Positions 36,701 through 47,098 of a stretch of 64,000 bases of DNA are shown here, piece after piece. The notes below the pieces were generated by a model that was not told the DNA's origin, did no database searches, and saw nothing but the letters and a program-made list of their open reading frames with translations. Where the stretch lies: NCBI GenBank assembly GCA_026169375.1, contig JAPFCR010000047.1, forward strand, positions 1 through 64,000, in the 5' to 3' direction. This DNA comes from Sporosarcina sp. (GTDB lineage: Bacteria; Bacillota; Bacilli; Bacillales_A; Planococcaceae). Every line of letters begins with the position of its first letter. Within the stretch, counting starts at the first letter, position 1. Made by a program: the position numbers and the translations under genes.

Positions 36701-37861
36701 TTACACTTCCTGAGCGGACCTGAAAAAACTTTTCAACGCATCATACACATTCCCTTTTTCTTTCAGGACATAATATCGAAACTTTGGATCCTCGATTTTC
36801 TTATACGTATTCATCAGCGTAGAATAACGACTGTATGCATTCACTTCACCATAGCCAAACATATTCGAAACGGACATAATCTCATGAACCAACTCTGTAC
36901 AGAGCGCATTATCTGAAGATATATTTTCCCCGTCTGAGAAGTGAAAAGGATAAATATTATAACGGGCTGGATCGTATTTTTTGTTAATCAGTTCCAACGC
37001 TTTCAAATAGGCAGAAGAGCATCTCGTACCGCCACTCTCTCCTTTATGAAAGAAATCATGTTCCGACACAACTTTTGCTTCTGTATGGTGGGCAATAAAC
37101 TCAATTTCAACTGTTGTATATTTAGAACGTAAAAACTTCGTCATCCAGAAGAAGAAGCTTCTTGCAATATACTTCTCAAAATTCCCCATCGAACCGCTCG
37201 TGTCCATCATTGCAAGAACAACTGCTTTTGATTCTGGTTTTGTCACATCTTCCCAGGTTTTAAAACGCAAATCATCTTGGTGAATCGGTGCAATTGTTGC
37301 CTTTCCTGTCAAAGCATTTCTTTTAATCGCCGATAAAATCGTTTGTTTTTTATCGATATTGCCGATTAAGCCTTGTTTTCGAATATCCGTAAACGCGACA
37401 TCCGTTTGAACAATTTCAGCCTGCTCTTTACGGCTTAGGTTCGGCAATTCAAGTTCTTTAAACAAAGCTTTCTCAATTTCCGCCAACGAAATTTCCGCTT
37501 CGTAATAATCTTCTCCCGGATCTTCTCCAGGTTTACTTCCTTTTCCGGCACCGCCTTGCCCTTTCGCATCCCCTTGTGCCACGACATCGCCGACTTCACT
37601 ATCCCCGTCGCCTTGTCCGACATGCGTTGAATCTTCTCGGTTATACCGAATTTTATATTCATCTAAAGAACGAATTGGAATTTTAACAATATCTTTTCCG
37701 TCAGACAAAATAATACTCTCTTCGCTAATTAAATCAGGCAAGTTTTTCTGAATGGCATCTTGGACTTTATCTATATGTCTTTGTTGATCTTGATAGCCTT
37801 TTCGATGAAGTGACCAATTTTCTTGTGAAACAATAAACGAATTATTTTCTTTTCCCTTCAA
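36701..37861 (-). CDS. yhbH: YhbH, DUF444 protein with von Willebrand-type domain
   Basis: 386 aa. An N-terminal region typical of YhbH ([20 protein letters not shown]) is followed by a Gly-rich linker (about 90-115) and a VWA-like domain whose metal site is MMDTSGSMG (about 218). It works with PrkA and SpoVR in sporulation; the exact role is unknown. The start is TTG 37861, with only AGGG nearby. A perfect palindrome lies between it and prkA. Confidence 0.92.
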   Translation of the reverse strand: MKGKENNSFIVSQENWSLHRKGYQDQQRHIDKVQDAIQKNLPDLISEESIILSDGKDIVKIPIRSLDEYKIRYNREDSTHVGQGDGDSEVGDVVAQGDAKGQGGAGKGSKPGEDPGEDYYEAEISLAEIEKALFKELELPNLSRKEQAEIVQTDVAFTDIRKQGLIGNIDKKQTILSAIKRNALTGKATIAPIHQDDLRFKTWEDVTKPESKAVVLAMMDTSGSMGNFEKYIARSFFFWMTKFLRSKYTTVEIEFIAHHTEAKVVSEHDFFHKGESGGTRCSSAYLKALELINKKYDPARYNIYPFHFSDGENISSDNALCTELVHEIMSVSNMFGYGEVNAYSRYSTLMNTYKKIEDPKFRYYVLKEKGNVYDALKSFFRSAQEV

Positions 37862-37890
37862 CGCTATCCCTACTTTAGTTGTCTTTTTTT

Positions 37891-37925
37891 GATAAGCCTA
37901 ACAGTGATTCACTGTTAGGCTTATC
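37891..37925. repeat. Perfect 17-bp palindrome between prkA and yhbH
   Basis: 37891-37907 is the exact reverse complement of 37909-37925 with a single central base. On the transcribed (minus) strand it is followed by AAAAAAA, not U, so it does not look like an intrinsic terminator for prkA. Read in the other direction the T run comes before it. Confidence 0.85.
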
Positions 37926-37935
37926 ACGTCATCCA

Positions 37936-39831
37936 TTACCGGTTTAATAAACTTCCAACATATCGCAGCAACTCATTGGCTGAAGTTGAGTTATATCCAT
38001 ATTCATCGATTAAACGCGCCACAACTTCATTAATTTTCTTCAGCTGCGTTTCATCTGGCATGGCTGAAGATGTTGTAATTTTCACGACGTCTTTTAAATC
38101 CGCAAACAACTTCTTTTGAATTGCTTCCTGTAGACGGTCATGAGAGCGATAGTCAAACTTCTTCCCTTTTCGCGCATAAGCAGAAATTCGAATGAGAATC
38201 TCTTCACGAAATGATCTTTTCGCATTTTCAGAAATGCCAATTTGCTCTTCTATCGAACGCATTAGCTTTTCGTCTGGATTCAGTTCTTCATCGGTTAATG
38301 GGTCGCGAATTTTATGTTTATTGCAAAAAGCTTCTACATTATCAAGATAATTATCTAATAATGATTTAGCAGATTCTTCGTATGAATACACAAACGCTTT
38401 CTGCACTTCTTTTTTCGCAATGTCATCAAATTCGCGTCTCGCAATGGCAATATAATTCATATACTTCGCTTTATCTTCTTTAGAGATCGAGGCATGTTGA
38501 TCTAATCCATCTTTAATTGCGCGTAATACGTCTAGCGCGTTGATCGTCGGAACTTCTTTGCGAATAATTGCAGAAGAAATTCGGTTAATGACATACCTCG
38601 GGTCGATCCCGTCCATACCTTCATTTGGAAATTCTTTCTTCAATTCATCGACACTAATTTGGTTAACGCCCTCTACGTTTTCCCCGTCATACATACGCAT
38701 TTTTTTGACAAGATCGATGCCTTGTTTTTTCGATTCGGATAACCTTGTTAACACAGAAAATATAGCCGCAACTCGTAAAGCATGTGGCGCAATATGCACA
38801 TGACCCATATCACTTTCTTGAATCATTTTTTCATAAATGCGTTCCTCTTCACTCACTTTTAAATTGTAGGGAATTGGCATCACTATGATTCTTGAGTGGA
38901 GCGCTTCGTTCTTCTTATTGGCAATAAATGAACGATATTCGGTCTCATTCGTATGGGCAATAATGAGTTCATCCGCGGAAATTAATGCAAATCTTCCCGC
39001 TTTAAAATTCCCTTCTTGTGTAAGTGATAGGAGATGCCATAAAAACTTTTCATCTAATTTCAAAATCTCTTGAAACTCCATAATCCCACGATTTGCTTTA
39101 TTAAATTCTCCATCAAAACGATACGCACGTGGATCTGACTCTGATCCGTATTCCGCAATCGTTGAAAAGTCAATGCTCCCTGTCAAATCGGCGATATCTT
39201 GTGACTTCGGGTCTGACGGTGTAAATGTTCCGATGCCAACTCGCTTATCTTCCGAAAAGAAAACCCGCTCAATCATGACATCTTCTACCCGTCCACCATA
39301 TTCCTGTTCAAGACGCATCGTATTAAGCGGTGATAAACTTCCTTCGATTCGAATCCCGTACTTATTAAAGAAGTCTTCTCTTAAATGAGTAGGAATAAGA
39401 TGCAATGGATCTTCATGCATTGGACATCCCTTAATCGCGTAAACTGCGCCTTCGTCTGTTTTCGAATACTCTTCTAAGCCACGTTTTAACAATGTGGCAA
39501 TCGTCGACTTTCCCCCACTCACAGGCCCCATTAACAATAAAATTCGTTTCCTGACATCTAATCTTTTTGCAGCTGGATGAAAATACTCTTCTACTAATTT
39601 CTCGATAGATTGTTCTAAACCAAAGATTTCATCATTGAAAAAATGATACGTCTTCTCTCCGTTCTTTTCTGTAATCCCGGCTTGTTTAATCATATGATAA
39701 ACGCGAGAATGTGACGTTTGTGCAACTTCTTTTCTTTCTTTAATAATCTCCAAGTATTCTGCAAAAGTACCTTCCCATTTCAAACGGCCTTCTTCTTCAC
39801 GTAAACGTTTCACTTCATTTAAAATATCCAT
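37936..39831 (-). CDS. prkA: PrkA, AAA+ serine kinase/protease of sporulation
   Basis: 631 aa, the same as B. subtilis PrkA. An N-terminal AAA+ domain with Walker A GPVSGGKST (about 103-111) is followed by a C-terminal PrkA kinase-like domain with helical tail. Reported as a serine kinase, later as an ATP-dependent protease, required for efficient sporulation through SigK. GGAGGGG precedes the ATG. A SigE-like promoter lies just upstream. It heads the prkA-yhbH-spoVR set. Confidence 0.95.
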   Translation of the reverse strand: MDILNEVKRLREEEGRLKWEGTFAEYLEIIKERKEVAQTSHSRVYHMIKQAGITEKNGEKTYHFFNDEIFGLEQSIEKLVEEYFHPAAKRLDVRKRILLLMGPVSGGKSTIATLLKRGLEEYSKTDEGAVYAIKGCPMHEDPLHLIPTHLREDFFNKYGIRIEGSLSPLNTMRLEQEYGGRVEDVMIERVFFSEDKRVGIGTFTPSDPKSQDIADLTGSIDFSTIAEYGSESDPRAYRFDGEFNKANRGIMEFQEILKLDEKFLWHLLSLTQEGNFKAGRFALISADELIIAHTNETEYRSFIANKKNEALHSRIIVMPIPYNLKVSEEERIYEKMIQESDMGHVHIAPHALRVAAIFSVLTRLSESKKQGIDLVKKMRMYDGENVEGVNQISVDELKKEFPNEGMDGIDPRYVINRISSAIIRKEVPTINALDVLRAIKDGLDQHASISKEDKAKYMNYIAIARREFDDIAKKEVQKAFVYSYEESAKSLLDNYLDNVEAFCNKHKIRDPLTDEELNPDEKLMRSIEEQIGISENAKRSFREEILIRISAYARKGKKFDYRSHDRLQEAIQKKLFADLKDVVKITTSSAMPDETQLKKINEVVARLIDEYGYNSTSANELLRYVGSLLNR

Positions 39832-39863
39832 CTAATCCCCTCCAATTAGGGCCAGGTTTCTAC

Positions 39864-39892
39864 ATCGTATGCCGCACGACATAATATCATGC
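39864..39892 (-). promoter_or_regulatory. SigE-like promoter of prkA
   Basis: Minus strand GCATGAT (39886-39892), 14 bases, CATACGAT (39864-39871). The SigE consensus is KMATATT-N14-CATACAMT, giving 5 of 7 and 7 of 8 matches with correct spacing, 32 bp before the prkA start. prkA is SigE-dependent in B. subtilis. Confidence 0.55.
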
Positions 39893-39940
39893 AAAGGATT
39901 TTTCATTTGGCTGTGAAGTCATCTTCATTTTTCCGTACTT

Positions 39941-39986
39941 AAAAAGCGTATCCATGTATTGACTATCAATCATGGATACGCTTTTT
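39941..39986 (-). terminator. Terminator at the end of the Wadjet-methyltransferase operon
   Basis: A 16-bp perfect stem (39941-39956 with 39971-39986) followed on the minus strand by TTTTTAAG. Confidence 0.88.
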
Positions 39987-40001
39987 ATCTATGTGCTGGT
40001 T

Positions 40002-40610
40002 TCATGTCATATAACGGTAAATTGAAAACTTTTCTCTCCTATTAATTTTCGAGAGACGAGGGATATTCACTTCTTCCCATAAACGAAAAGGTGTTTTCGT
40101 CTCAAGAAACTCGATATATTCTTCTGCTGGATAATATAAAATCACATCGACTGTGCGTGGATTTTCTTCCACGGAACGAAGAATATTATGAATGACTTTT
40201 GTGAAAATCTCGAGGGAGAACGGATTAAATAAAAAGAAAGTCGCTTCTTCTTTTTCGATTTGATAACGTTCTGCAAATTCATGTTCAATTCGAATTGGCG
40301 TCTTATTCCTCTTTTTATATTGTATATAAGAAGCTTCATTCGAAAGCGCTTCTCGGTATAATTGGTCATTCATCTCTACGCCAACGACCGGAACGTGAAA
40401 ATAATGATGGACATAAAATAGTAAGCGTCCTTTTCCGCATCCAAAATCAACAAACGTACTTTTTTGATCTACTTCATATATATTAAATAACTCATCTAAC
40501 ATCCAATAAGAGGTCGCTTCATAGTGGTGATAATGTGCAGATTGCGTTGCACGCTCACCGACATTCCGTGTATGTATTCGGAGTAAACGATCTCGTTCTT
40601 TTTCATTCAT
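40002..40610 (-). CDS. Class I SAM-dependent methyltransferase attached to the Wadjet operon
   Basis: 202 aa. SAM-binding motif I is VDFGCGKGRLL (about 55-65), with the acidic residue of motif II in VVGVEMND. Motif IV is atypical, FFLFNPFSLEIF rather than DPPY, so I would not call it a DNA methylase; the target is unknown. The second ATG (40610) has GAGG seven bases upstream. Only 23 bp separate it from the jetC stop with no terminator between, and a terminator follows it, so it is the last gene of the jet operon. It may modify a Jet protein, DNA or be a passenger. Confidence 0.8.
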   Translation of the reverse strand: MNEKERDRLLRIHTRNVGERATQSAHYHHYEATSYWMLDELFNIYEVDQKSTFVDFGCGKGRLLFYVHHYFHVPVVGVEMNDQLYREALSNEASYIQYKKRNKTPIRIEHEFAERYQIEKEEATFFLFNPFSLEIFTKVIHNILRSVEENPRTVDVILYYPAEEYIEFLETKTPFRLWEEVNIPRLSKINRREKFSIYRYMT

Positions 40611-40633
40611 TGACATTCCTCTTTTTAATTTTA

Positions 40634-43600
40634 TTAAGCGAATTGTTCTGTTTCTTGTTTAATCTCGAGCCCTCTTACATAACTTTGCAATTGGACAGGG
40701 TCGTGGGAAACGATAAAAGCTTTTTTAAATCGCTCGTAATATTCATTTTCATGCGCTTTTGGTGATAAAATAATCAACTTTCTATCTAACTTTTCTTCAT
40801 ATAACTGAAATACTTTCGCCTTTCGCGTATCGTCAAGCGCACTATCAAACTCATCTAACACGATAAAGCCCGCTTGGTTTTCTAAGTTTTGAAGTAGCGA
40901 TAACGCAAATAGTAAAGAACTTAGCGACTCTTCTCCACCTGATACACCTTTTCCGACGCGGCCACCTCTCGCTTTTAAACTCACATCAACTAGTTTTCCA
41001 TGATGCCCTTCTTTCCGGACATGAATAAATAATTTAAATACGGGACGATCTTGTTTATCCATCGTCTTTTCATATTTAATTTGTCCTTCAAATTGAAACT
41101 GTCCCATATACTCTTCAAATAGTAAATTAACCTTTCGGACATGCATTGCAATTGATATTTCCAATCGTTTTTCATTTTCAATCGCACGTAATTCATTTTC
41201 TTCAAGTAAATTTTTCGCAGCATGTAAATCATCTTTTTTACGTTGCACTTCGGCTTCTAATGTTAAATAATTTTCCACAGCGTTCGGGTCAATGTTTTTT
41301 TCATTGCGCGCGTTTTGAAATTCGACTTTCGCTTTACTTTGACGATGATGCAAGTCAAAGGTCGATGCATCTTTTATTTCATCTGTCATCGCTTTTGCAA
41401 CAAGTTCTGGTATTAATAAACGTAACTCTTCTAACTCTTCTTCGTAGTCTTGCTTGATTTTTGTAATGGTTACATGATTTTGTTCTTTTTCTTCAATTCG
41501 TTCAAGATACTGTTCTTTCGTTTGCACGATTCGATTCTTTTCATCTTCTAAACTTTCAATAGCGCGTTTATGATCGCGTGTTTCATGATGCAATTCATCC
41601 AACTGATCTTGCAAGGAAGAAAACGTACGCTTCAATGAAGTAATTTCTTGTTTCATCACTTTATGCGTTTCTTCTACTTGTTGTAAACGATTAATCTGCT
41701 CTGATTGGTGACCAAATTGTTCATATATTTTCATGTCTTTTTCCCGTGCGGTAATCTCTTGATTTGCTTCATAAATTTCCTTCCAAATTTCTCGTCCTTC
41801 TTGTTCAAACTCTTCTTTCATTTGCTTTAACGATAATACTTGCTCGATTGTTTTTTCAATTTGAGTTAACCGATATTGTTGGTCCACTTTTCTGGATAAA
41901 AGTGCTTCTGCTTCTTCTACTTTATGAACATCTGCATTCCATAAGCGGTACGTTTCATTTTGACTTTCAATCTTTTTTGTTAACGCTTCAAGTTCATTAG
42001 CGGCAACTTCTAAGCTTTCAAGTAAAGTATTTTGTCTAATTGTTACTGCTTTTTTACTTAAGATAAACGTCTCTCGTTCTTGCGGTCCCCGACTTCCACG
42101 TGAATCCACTAATATTCCTTTTTCAAAATAAGGCATTTCTTTTAAGAAAAACTGTTCAATCCACCATAAAACACGTGCTGCGTTATTTTGCTCTTTTTGA
42201 GATAAATCTGTTCGCATCGTTACACCATATTGCGGTAAAGATGTAAGGACATGTGTCGGAATAATTTTCTTTAATGACACGTGATATAAATCATTATAAG
42301 GTTGGCAAGTTGGGCCTTCATAAAAAACCGTATATTTAATCGCATCTAATAGACGTTCTTTTTCAATCGGCACATCGTCCATGACTTTCACGAAATGACG
42401 TAAAGGATACGCTTCGATGTGTTGTTTTTTCAAATGCCCGATCGCTTCTTGTTGCCTCGGCGATTCGATTTGGTTGCGTTGTAACATTGCTAATTCTGTT
42501 TCAAATTGCTGATGCTTTTCTTTTAGCTCATCTCGTAATTGCCGGTTGATTCGTAAATGGTCTTCCAATTCAGCCAATCGTTTTTTCAGTTGATAACTTG
42601 ATGTATACTTTCTAAGTAGGACTTCAGCTTCTTCACTTTGTCTATCCCATTGGTCAATTTCAGCCTGGATAGTCGCATGCGCCCGGCGACTTTCTTCAAT
42701 TTCATCATCACTGCGTTGAATTTGAACAGCAATCGCTTGTTCTTTCTCTTCTAATGTAAACACGGCTTCTGTTGCTTCTTGCCATCGCGCGTTCGTTTCT
42801 TCTTCTGCATAAGGTAGTTTCACATAAGCTTCTTGAAGTGCACTTAATGATTGTTGAAGGGTTTCCATTTCAATACTTAAATTTGTAAACTTTGCTTCTT
42901 TTCTCGTTAAATTTGATGCCGTTTGGACTCGTTTTTTATTGCAGACTGTTTCTTGTTCGATTAAATTATTTTTCTTTTCATATGCCGCTTCAATATCAAT
43001 TAAAACAGTTTGTTCTCGGTCTTGTAATTCATCTAAGTCAATTCTGCGTTCTTCTATATATCGCTCAACAGTTAATCGTTCTTGATCTGTTTGTTTTTTC
43101 AACGCATTCGTAGTCACCGCATATAAATAGCCATTTTCTTCAAGGCGTTTTTTATTGCTTTCAAAGCGCTCCTTACGATTTCTAGAGATATCTAACTCGT
43201 GTTCATATCCTTTTTGCTTAATTGTTGCTTCATTAAATGCTGTACGCGCTTCTTTTACGACTTCTAAACTTGTTTCCCAAATCTTTTGCGTTTCACTAAT
43301 TTGATGCATTTCACTGAAGATCCGAAATCGTTCTTCAGGACTCATCACAGAAAACTGATTTACTTCTTGTTGATACCAAATTAAATAATATAAATCAGGA
43401 TAAATTTTATATTTCATTTCTAATTCTCTTTGATAAGCACCGAAATTATTTTGCTTTGCATCTCCCGAACGATACGTTTGCTTTAAGGTTAACGCTTCTA
43501 ATGTATCCCCATCGTAAATTTCATATTGTCGCTTGATGGGTTGTTTCGGCAATTGTTCACAAGTTAATCGAAATTCAATATATAACGGGGCATCGATGCG

Positions 43601-43852
43601 GGAAGCCCCTTCATTTTTAAATAAGAAATGGATTGTTGCGCGCCATGTTTCGTCATCTCCTAGATTTTGAGATTTTAAGCCTTCAATATCTACTTTACTT
43701 GAACGTAAAACTGCCCCCATGCAAAATGAAAGCGTAGATTTTCCGGCGCCGTTTGGACCCGTAATTAAAACATGTTCCGCCGCCTCTCCTAAATTCATTT
43801 CGATTGCACCATAATCTCGAATACCCGAGAATCGTAATCGTTTTGGAATCAC
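40634..43852 (-). CDS. jetC: JetC, SMC/MukB-like ATPase of a Wadjet system
   Basis: 1072 aa. Walker A GPNGAGKST (32-40), long coiled-coil arms (about 170-480 and 600-900) around a hinge-like globular region near 480-600, ABC signature SGGEE (971-975) and Walker B LDEFD (999-1003). This is the MksB/JetC head-arm-hinge plan. It starts at GTG 43852, sharing GTGA with the jetB stop, with GGAGG seven bases upstream. It would extrude DNA loops on small circular plasmids and hand them to the JetD nuclease. Confidence 0.88.
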   Translation of the reverse strand: MIPKRLRFSGIRDYGAIEMNLGEAAEHVLITGPNGAGKSTLSFCMGAVLRSSKVDIEGLKSQNLGDDETWRATIHFLFKNEGASRIDAPLYIEFRLTCEQLPKQPIKRQYEIYDGDTLEALTLKQTYRSGDAKQNNFGAYQRELEMKYKIYPDLYYLIWYQQEVNQFSVMSPEERFRIFSEMHQISETQKIWETSLEVVKEARTAFNEATIKQKGYEHELDISRNRKERFESNKKRLEENGYLYAVTTNALKKQTDQERLTVERYIEERRIDLDELQDREQTVLIDIEAAYEKKNNLIEQETVCNKKRVQTASNLTRKEAKFTNLSIEMETLQQSLSALQEAYVKLPYAEEETNARWQEATEAVFTLEEKEQAIAVQIQRSDDEIEESRRAHATIQAEIDQWDRQSEEAEVLLRKYTSSYQLKKRLAELEDHLRINRQLRDELKEKHQQFETELAMLQRNQIESPRQQEAIGHLKKQHIEAYPLRHFVKVMDDVPIEKERLLDAIKYTVFYEGPTCQPYNDLYHVSLKKIIPTHVLTSLPQYGVTMRTDLSQKEQNNAARVLWWIEQFFLKEMPYFEKGILVDSRGSRGPQERETFILSKKAVTIRQNTLLESLEVAANELEALTKKIESQNETYRLWNADVHKVEEAEALLSRKVDQQYRLTQIEKTIEQVLSLKQMKEEFEQEGREIWKEIYEANQEITAREKDMKIYEQFGHQSEQINRLQQVEETHKVMKQEITSLKRTFSSLQDQLDELHHETRDHKRAIESLEDEKNRIVQTKEQYLERIEEKEQNHVTITKIKQDYEEELEELRLLIPELVAKAMTDEIKDASTFDLHHRQSKAKVEFQNARNEKNIDPNAVENYLTLEAEVQRKKDDLHAAKNLLEENELRAIENEKRLEISIAMHVRKVNLLFEEYMGQFQFEGQIKYEKTMDKQDRPVFKLFIHVRKEGHHGKLVDVSLKARGGRVGKGVSGGEESLSSLLFALSLLQNLENQAGFIVLDEFDSALDDTRKAKVFQLYEEKLDRKLIILSPKAHENEYYERFKKAFIVSHDPVQLQSYVRGLEIKQETEQFA

Positions 43853-44535
43853 AACAGGCCCTCCTCTTCATACAAGTTATACCGGTTAAAAAACTTCATG
43901 ACATCTTCTTTCGAAAGTTGATTCGAATGACTAAACTCAACCATTCTACGTAAAAAAGAATCAGAAAACATATGAACACCAATGGCAGTTAAACGATAAG
44001 CTGGCTCTTTATCCGACAACTCATGATCTTCAACAGCGCCAATTGTTCTTAAAGCAGCAACTGCGAGTTGAATGCGGCGACCGCCTTTCATTACCTCATG
44101 TCCGAAAGCTTCCAGTAATTGGTTTAGCAAAGTGTATTCATGCTTTAATACTTCTTGTTGATAAAACATAAATAATAAAACTGCAAGCGCTTCAGATGAC
44201 AATGTATTTCTTGCAGAACGTGCAGGTACACGTAACATTGCAATGACTTGATCTCGCCCTTCGTCATAAATTAGCCGATAATACCTACCAACTGCTTGGT
44301 TGACACGAGAAAGGAATGATTGGAAATAGGCATCATCACGCGAAACTTTTAGTAGCTTTTCAACTTCTTTACGCGGCAATCCAAAATTACTCGATCTAAT
44401 GGTGGCACTTGAAGAAAATAAAATAGACATAAAAGCTTGCTCTTCACGCGTTGTTAATACACTGCGTAATGATTGTAGGCTATTTAAAGAAAGATCCTCA
44501 TGTTCTTCTTCGTATGCTTGATTTTCTGTCGTCAT
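43849..44535 (-). CDS. jetB: JetB, MksE/KITE-like subunit of Wadjet
   Basis: 228 aa with winged-helix character, matching the MksE/JetB (DUF4194-like) subunit that binds the kleisin. Conserved-looking block DEGRDQVIAMLRVPARSARNT lies mid-protein and LTAIGVHMFSDSFLRRM near the end. The start at ATG 44535 follows GGGAGTG; the nine-residue longer frame lacks a site. It overlaps jetA by 38 bp and jetC by 4 bp, a tightly coupled operon. Confidence 0.82.
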   Translation of the reverse strand: MTTENQAYEEEHEDLSLNSLQSLRSVLTTREEQAFMSILFSSSATIRSSNFGLPRKEVEKLLKVSRDDAYFQSFLSRVNQAVGRYYRLIYDEGRDQVIAMLRVPARSARNTLSSEALAVLLFMFYQQEVLKHEYTLLNQLLEAFGHEVMKGGRRIQLAVAALRTIGAVEDHELSDKEPAYRLTAIGVHMFSDSFLRRMVEFSHSNQLSKEDVMKFFNRYNLYEEEGLL

Positions 44536-45880
44536 CTTGAATCCACTCCCATTCTTTGTCATATACTTCTACTTGTTCTTTTGATTGGACATGCACTTTT
44601 TTATTGGCTTCCAACGCGGCAACACCTAATAATTGGCGAATGGCATCGCTCCAATCTGTTGAACTCGTTTCAATTATTGTTTCTTCTAATTCAGCTTCTT
44701 TTTTCTGCTCCAAATAAGCCTCTATCTTTTCTGTGTCGATGCTCGCTTTAGTAATTAACCAACTTGCTTCATCCACTAAATCTTCAATCGATGTTGTACC
44801 GATTGTATCTTCTATAAATTCAGGGTCAATTGTCTCTTCAATTTCCGATACAACTGGCTCATAGTTTTCAAGAAACTCAATCCCTTTTTCAATTCCCGCG
44901 TAAGATAATGGGCTTGCATATTTCACAGGAATCCAAATGCCATCTAGTTCTTCTCCTTCATATTGACCTTGTTCCATAAAACTAAATAACTGATGAACGT
45001 TTGGAATATCAGATTCAAGTGGTGGATTAAACATCTTCGTAATATACATTCGAACTTTTTCAGGTGAAATCATCGTTTCTAACGGCGTCTGCTGAACATT
45101 CATAAATTGAATATATTTATTAATCATCCCGGAAGATAAACTTGTCCCTTCTGTCAAAGCGGCCGTTCCATCTTGCATTAAACGACTTAAGATGAGACTG
45201 TCTTCAATCGTTTCGAATTTCCGGATTCGTTCATCTAACTTGTCTTCAAGCTCTGTCATTAAATGATGGATTGACTCTAATTGCGGCAACGCATTGCGGT
45301 CTGCTAGCAATTCTAGTTCGCGTTCTTTTAATATGGCAATCGCATCTTCCAAATTTCGAATTAAACTCGCAATCCGGTTTCCACCTGAAATGCCTTTATC
45401 GTCATACGCTTCACTAATGTCTGCATCTCTTCGTGCTTGAAATAACGACCGACCTATTTCATCTTCCAAATAATAAGCGAGCGAATCATTGGCGAGTCGC
45501 GTTAAAGCATCCATCATTCTTTTCCCAACACTGAGCATTTTAATTTGACTAGCTTGTTTACTCACCCAGTTATTTTTCATTAAAATCGTTACAATTTGTT
45601 TGACACGTTCTTTTGTCGGTAGCTCTTCATGGGGATAGCGGCTTTTATATCGATAATATAATGTTTCCGCGCTATCAATTGGCTCCGATAACCCGAAGGA
45701 TTCCTCATGAATCAATTCAATCACCCGTAAAAAACGTAGCATTTCCAGTGGTGTATCAAAAACAGCTTCGGATGAAAGGTCTTTCATCACTCCTGCGAGT
45801 GAAATAATATCTCGCATCGCGCGTGTAACTTCAGGTTGCTCTTCAGTCGCATTGAAAATAGAAATTATAGATTGAGCCAT
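44498..45880 (-). CDS. jetA: JetA, MksF/kleisin-like subunit of Wadjet
   Basis: 460 aa, mostly helical, with an N-terminal helical domain, a central coiled coil (about 185-255, IRNLEDAIAILKERELELL) and an acidic C-terminal part. This matches the MksF/JetA kleisin that bridges the SMC heads. The ATG at 45880 follows GGAG closely and overlaps the jetD stop by 16 bp; the upstream frame to 45946 lies inside jetD. Recognition is mainly by position and architecture, since kleisins diverge fast. Confidence 0.8.
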   Translation of the reverse strand: MAQSIISIFNATEEQPEVTRAMRDIISLAGVMKDLSSEAVFDTPLEMLRFLRVIELIHEESFGLSEPIDSAETLYYRYKSRYPHEELPTKERVKQIVTILMKNNWVSKQASQIKMLSVGKRMMDALTRLANDSLAYYLEDEIGRSLFQARRDADISEAYDDKGISGGNRIASLIRNLEDAIAILKERELELLADRNALPQLESIHHLMTELEDKLDERIRKFETIEDSLILSRLMQDGTAALTEGTSLSSGMINKYIQFMNVQQTPLETMISPEKVRMYITKMFNPPLESDIPNVHQLFSFMEQGQYEGEELDGIWIPVKYASPLSYAGIEKGIEFLENYEPVVSEIEETIDPEFIEDTIGTTSIEDLVDEASWLITKASIDTEKIEAYLEQKKEAELEETIIETSSTDWSDAIRQLLGVAALEANKKVHVQSKEQVEVYDKEWEWIQDDDRKSSIRRRT

Positions 45881-47076
45881 TTTCTCCAATTCTCTTCGCC
45901 TCCCAACGTCATTTCTTGCTCTCTGTCTGGCACAGTTTCCGACCATGCCAAATAATCCTTATATGTGTTAAATACATTTCCTTCATTCCCAATTAAACGA
46001 TAACGCAGCCCGCCTATCAGTTCGACTAAATCCCGTGCGATAATCGTTCCTGCTTGATCGTAGTCAACCCATATCATAACTTGTTGAATTGATTGCTTGT
46101 TACAGAGTTCGTGGATCATTTTACGATGTGCCCCTCTAACTTGGCCATCTACTCCGAGAACGAATGATTTCGTCTCTTTTAAAAACTGAGTTTCCGTTGC
46201 CATCCGTCTTAAAACAGCTCGGTTTTCTACAAGCCATAAAATATGTGCAGTCGTTTGGAAATTTTCTTTTCCAACTGCTAGATCATTCGTTGTATGTACG
46301 GTGCCAATTGAGTATCCTGAATACTTCCCTACTAATTCTCCCGTGAAATGAATCGGCACAATGGAACTGAGACTCAAAATACCAAGTTCTTGAACTGGTG
46401 CGTCAATCCATTTTTCAAATCGCGCAATAAAAGATAAGCGATAAGCATCAAAAACTTTCGATCCGCCAATTTCTTGATAATAAGTCGCTCCGATTTCCTT
46501 GAAATCCATTCGGCTTTTTTGTTTCCGTAGTCGCAAATACGCAATCAGAAAATGTTTGAACTTCTCAACCTTTTCCCTTCCCCAACCTTCCGTATCTTTT
46601 GGATTTTCGTTAAACTGTATGATCGCTTTTAAAAAGTGACTCGGTAAAATTGTTCCTATATTTTCAATTTCTGTATGTAATATTTTCTTTAATAATGTTG
46701 CTTCCTCTTCCATTGCTTCTATCTTCAACTGTTCATACTGCCATAAACCAGGTCCCATTCGGTAATGAACAGCGAGCGGTGTACGTCCATCTTTCTTAAA
46801 CCGAACTTCTTCGATAATCCACCCTTTTGCCAATGCTTTTTTAAGCAATTCTGGTGCTAAGTTAAGATATTTTCTACGAGAATTAGGTTTTAATCTCAAT
46901 TTTATAATCAAGTCTGGTGGGTTGAGATCAAACTCTTCGGTTGCCCAAACATTGCCTAACGTTCTAAACGTACGTGCTGTCCACCTTTGAATCTCCCATT
47001 CATTTTCACTCGTGTGAACGATTGTTTCACCCGCTTTACAAATATACATTTCTAAAAACTGTTGTGTTGTTTGCAT
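45865..47076 (-). CDS. jetD: JetD, Toprim-type nuclease subunit of Wadjet
   Basis: 403 aa. A C-terminal Toprim-like (DUF2399-like) domain is visible: the Glu of LVENRAVLRRM, the Gly-rich VLGVDGQVRGAHRKM, and the DxD in IWVDYDQAGTIIARDL. The N-terminal 200 residues are basic and helical, probably DNA-binding. JetD (MksG) cuts the plasmid once the SMC complex stalls. ATG 47076 follows AGAGGTG. It is first in the operon, unlike the A-B-C-D order of type I Wadjet, so this may be type II or III; I cannot settle the type. Confidence 0.85.
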   Translation of the reverse strand: MQTTQQFLEMYICKAGETIVHTSENEWEIQRWTARTFRTLGNVWATEEFDLNPPDLIIKLRLKPNSRRKYLNLAPELLKKALAKGWIIEEVRFKKDGRTPLAVHYRMGPGLWQYEQLKIEAMEEEATLLKKILHTEIENIGTILPSHFLKAIIQFNENPKDTEGWGREKVEKFKHFLIAYLRLRKQKSRMDFKEIGATYYQEIGGSKVFDAYRLSFIARFEKWIDAPVQELGILSLSSIVPIHFTGELVGKYSGYSIGTVHTTNDLAVGKENFQTTAHILWLVENRAVLRRMATETQFLKETKSFVLGVDGQVRGAHRKMIHELCNKQSIQQVMIWVDYDQAGTIIARDLVELIGGLRYRLIGNEGNVFNTYKDYLAWSETVPDREQEMTLGGEENWRKWLNL

Positions 47077-47098
47077 CTCATCACCTCTTATTCTTTTT

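Noticed and set aside
37891-37925. prkA intrinsic terminator
   Set aside because: The hairpin is followed by A rather than U on the transcribed strand, so it is reported as a palindrome instead.
40002-40610. DNA adenine or cytosine methylase of a restriction-modification system
   Set aside because: The expected DPPY/NPPY or PCQ motifs are absent (FNPF instead), and no target-recognition domain or endonuclease lies beside it.
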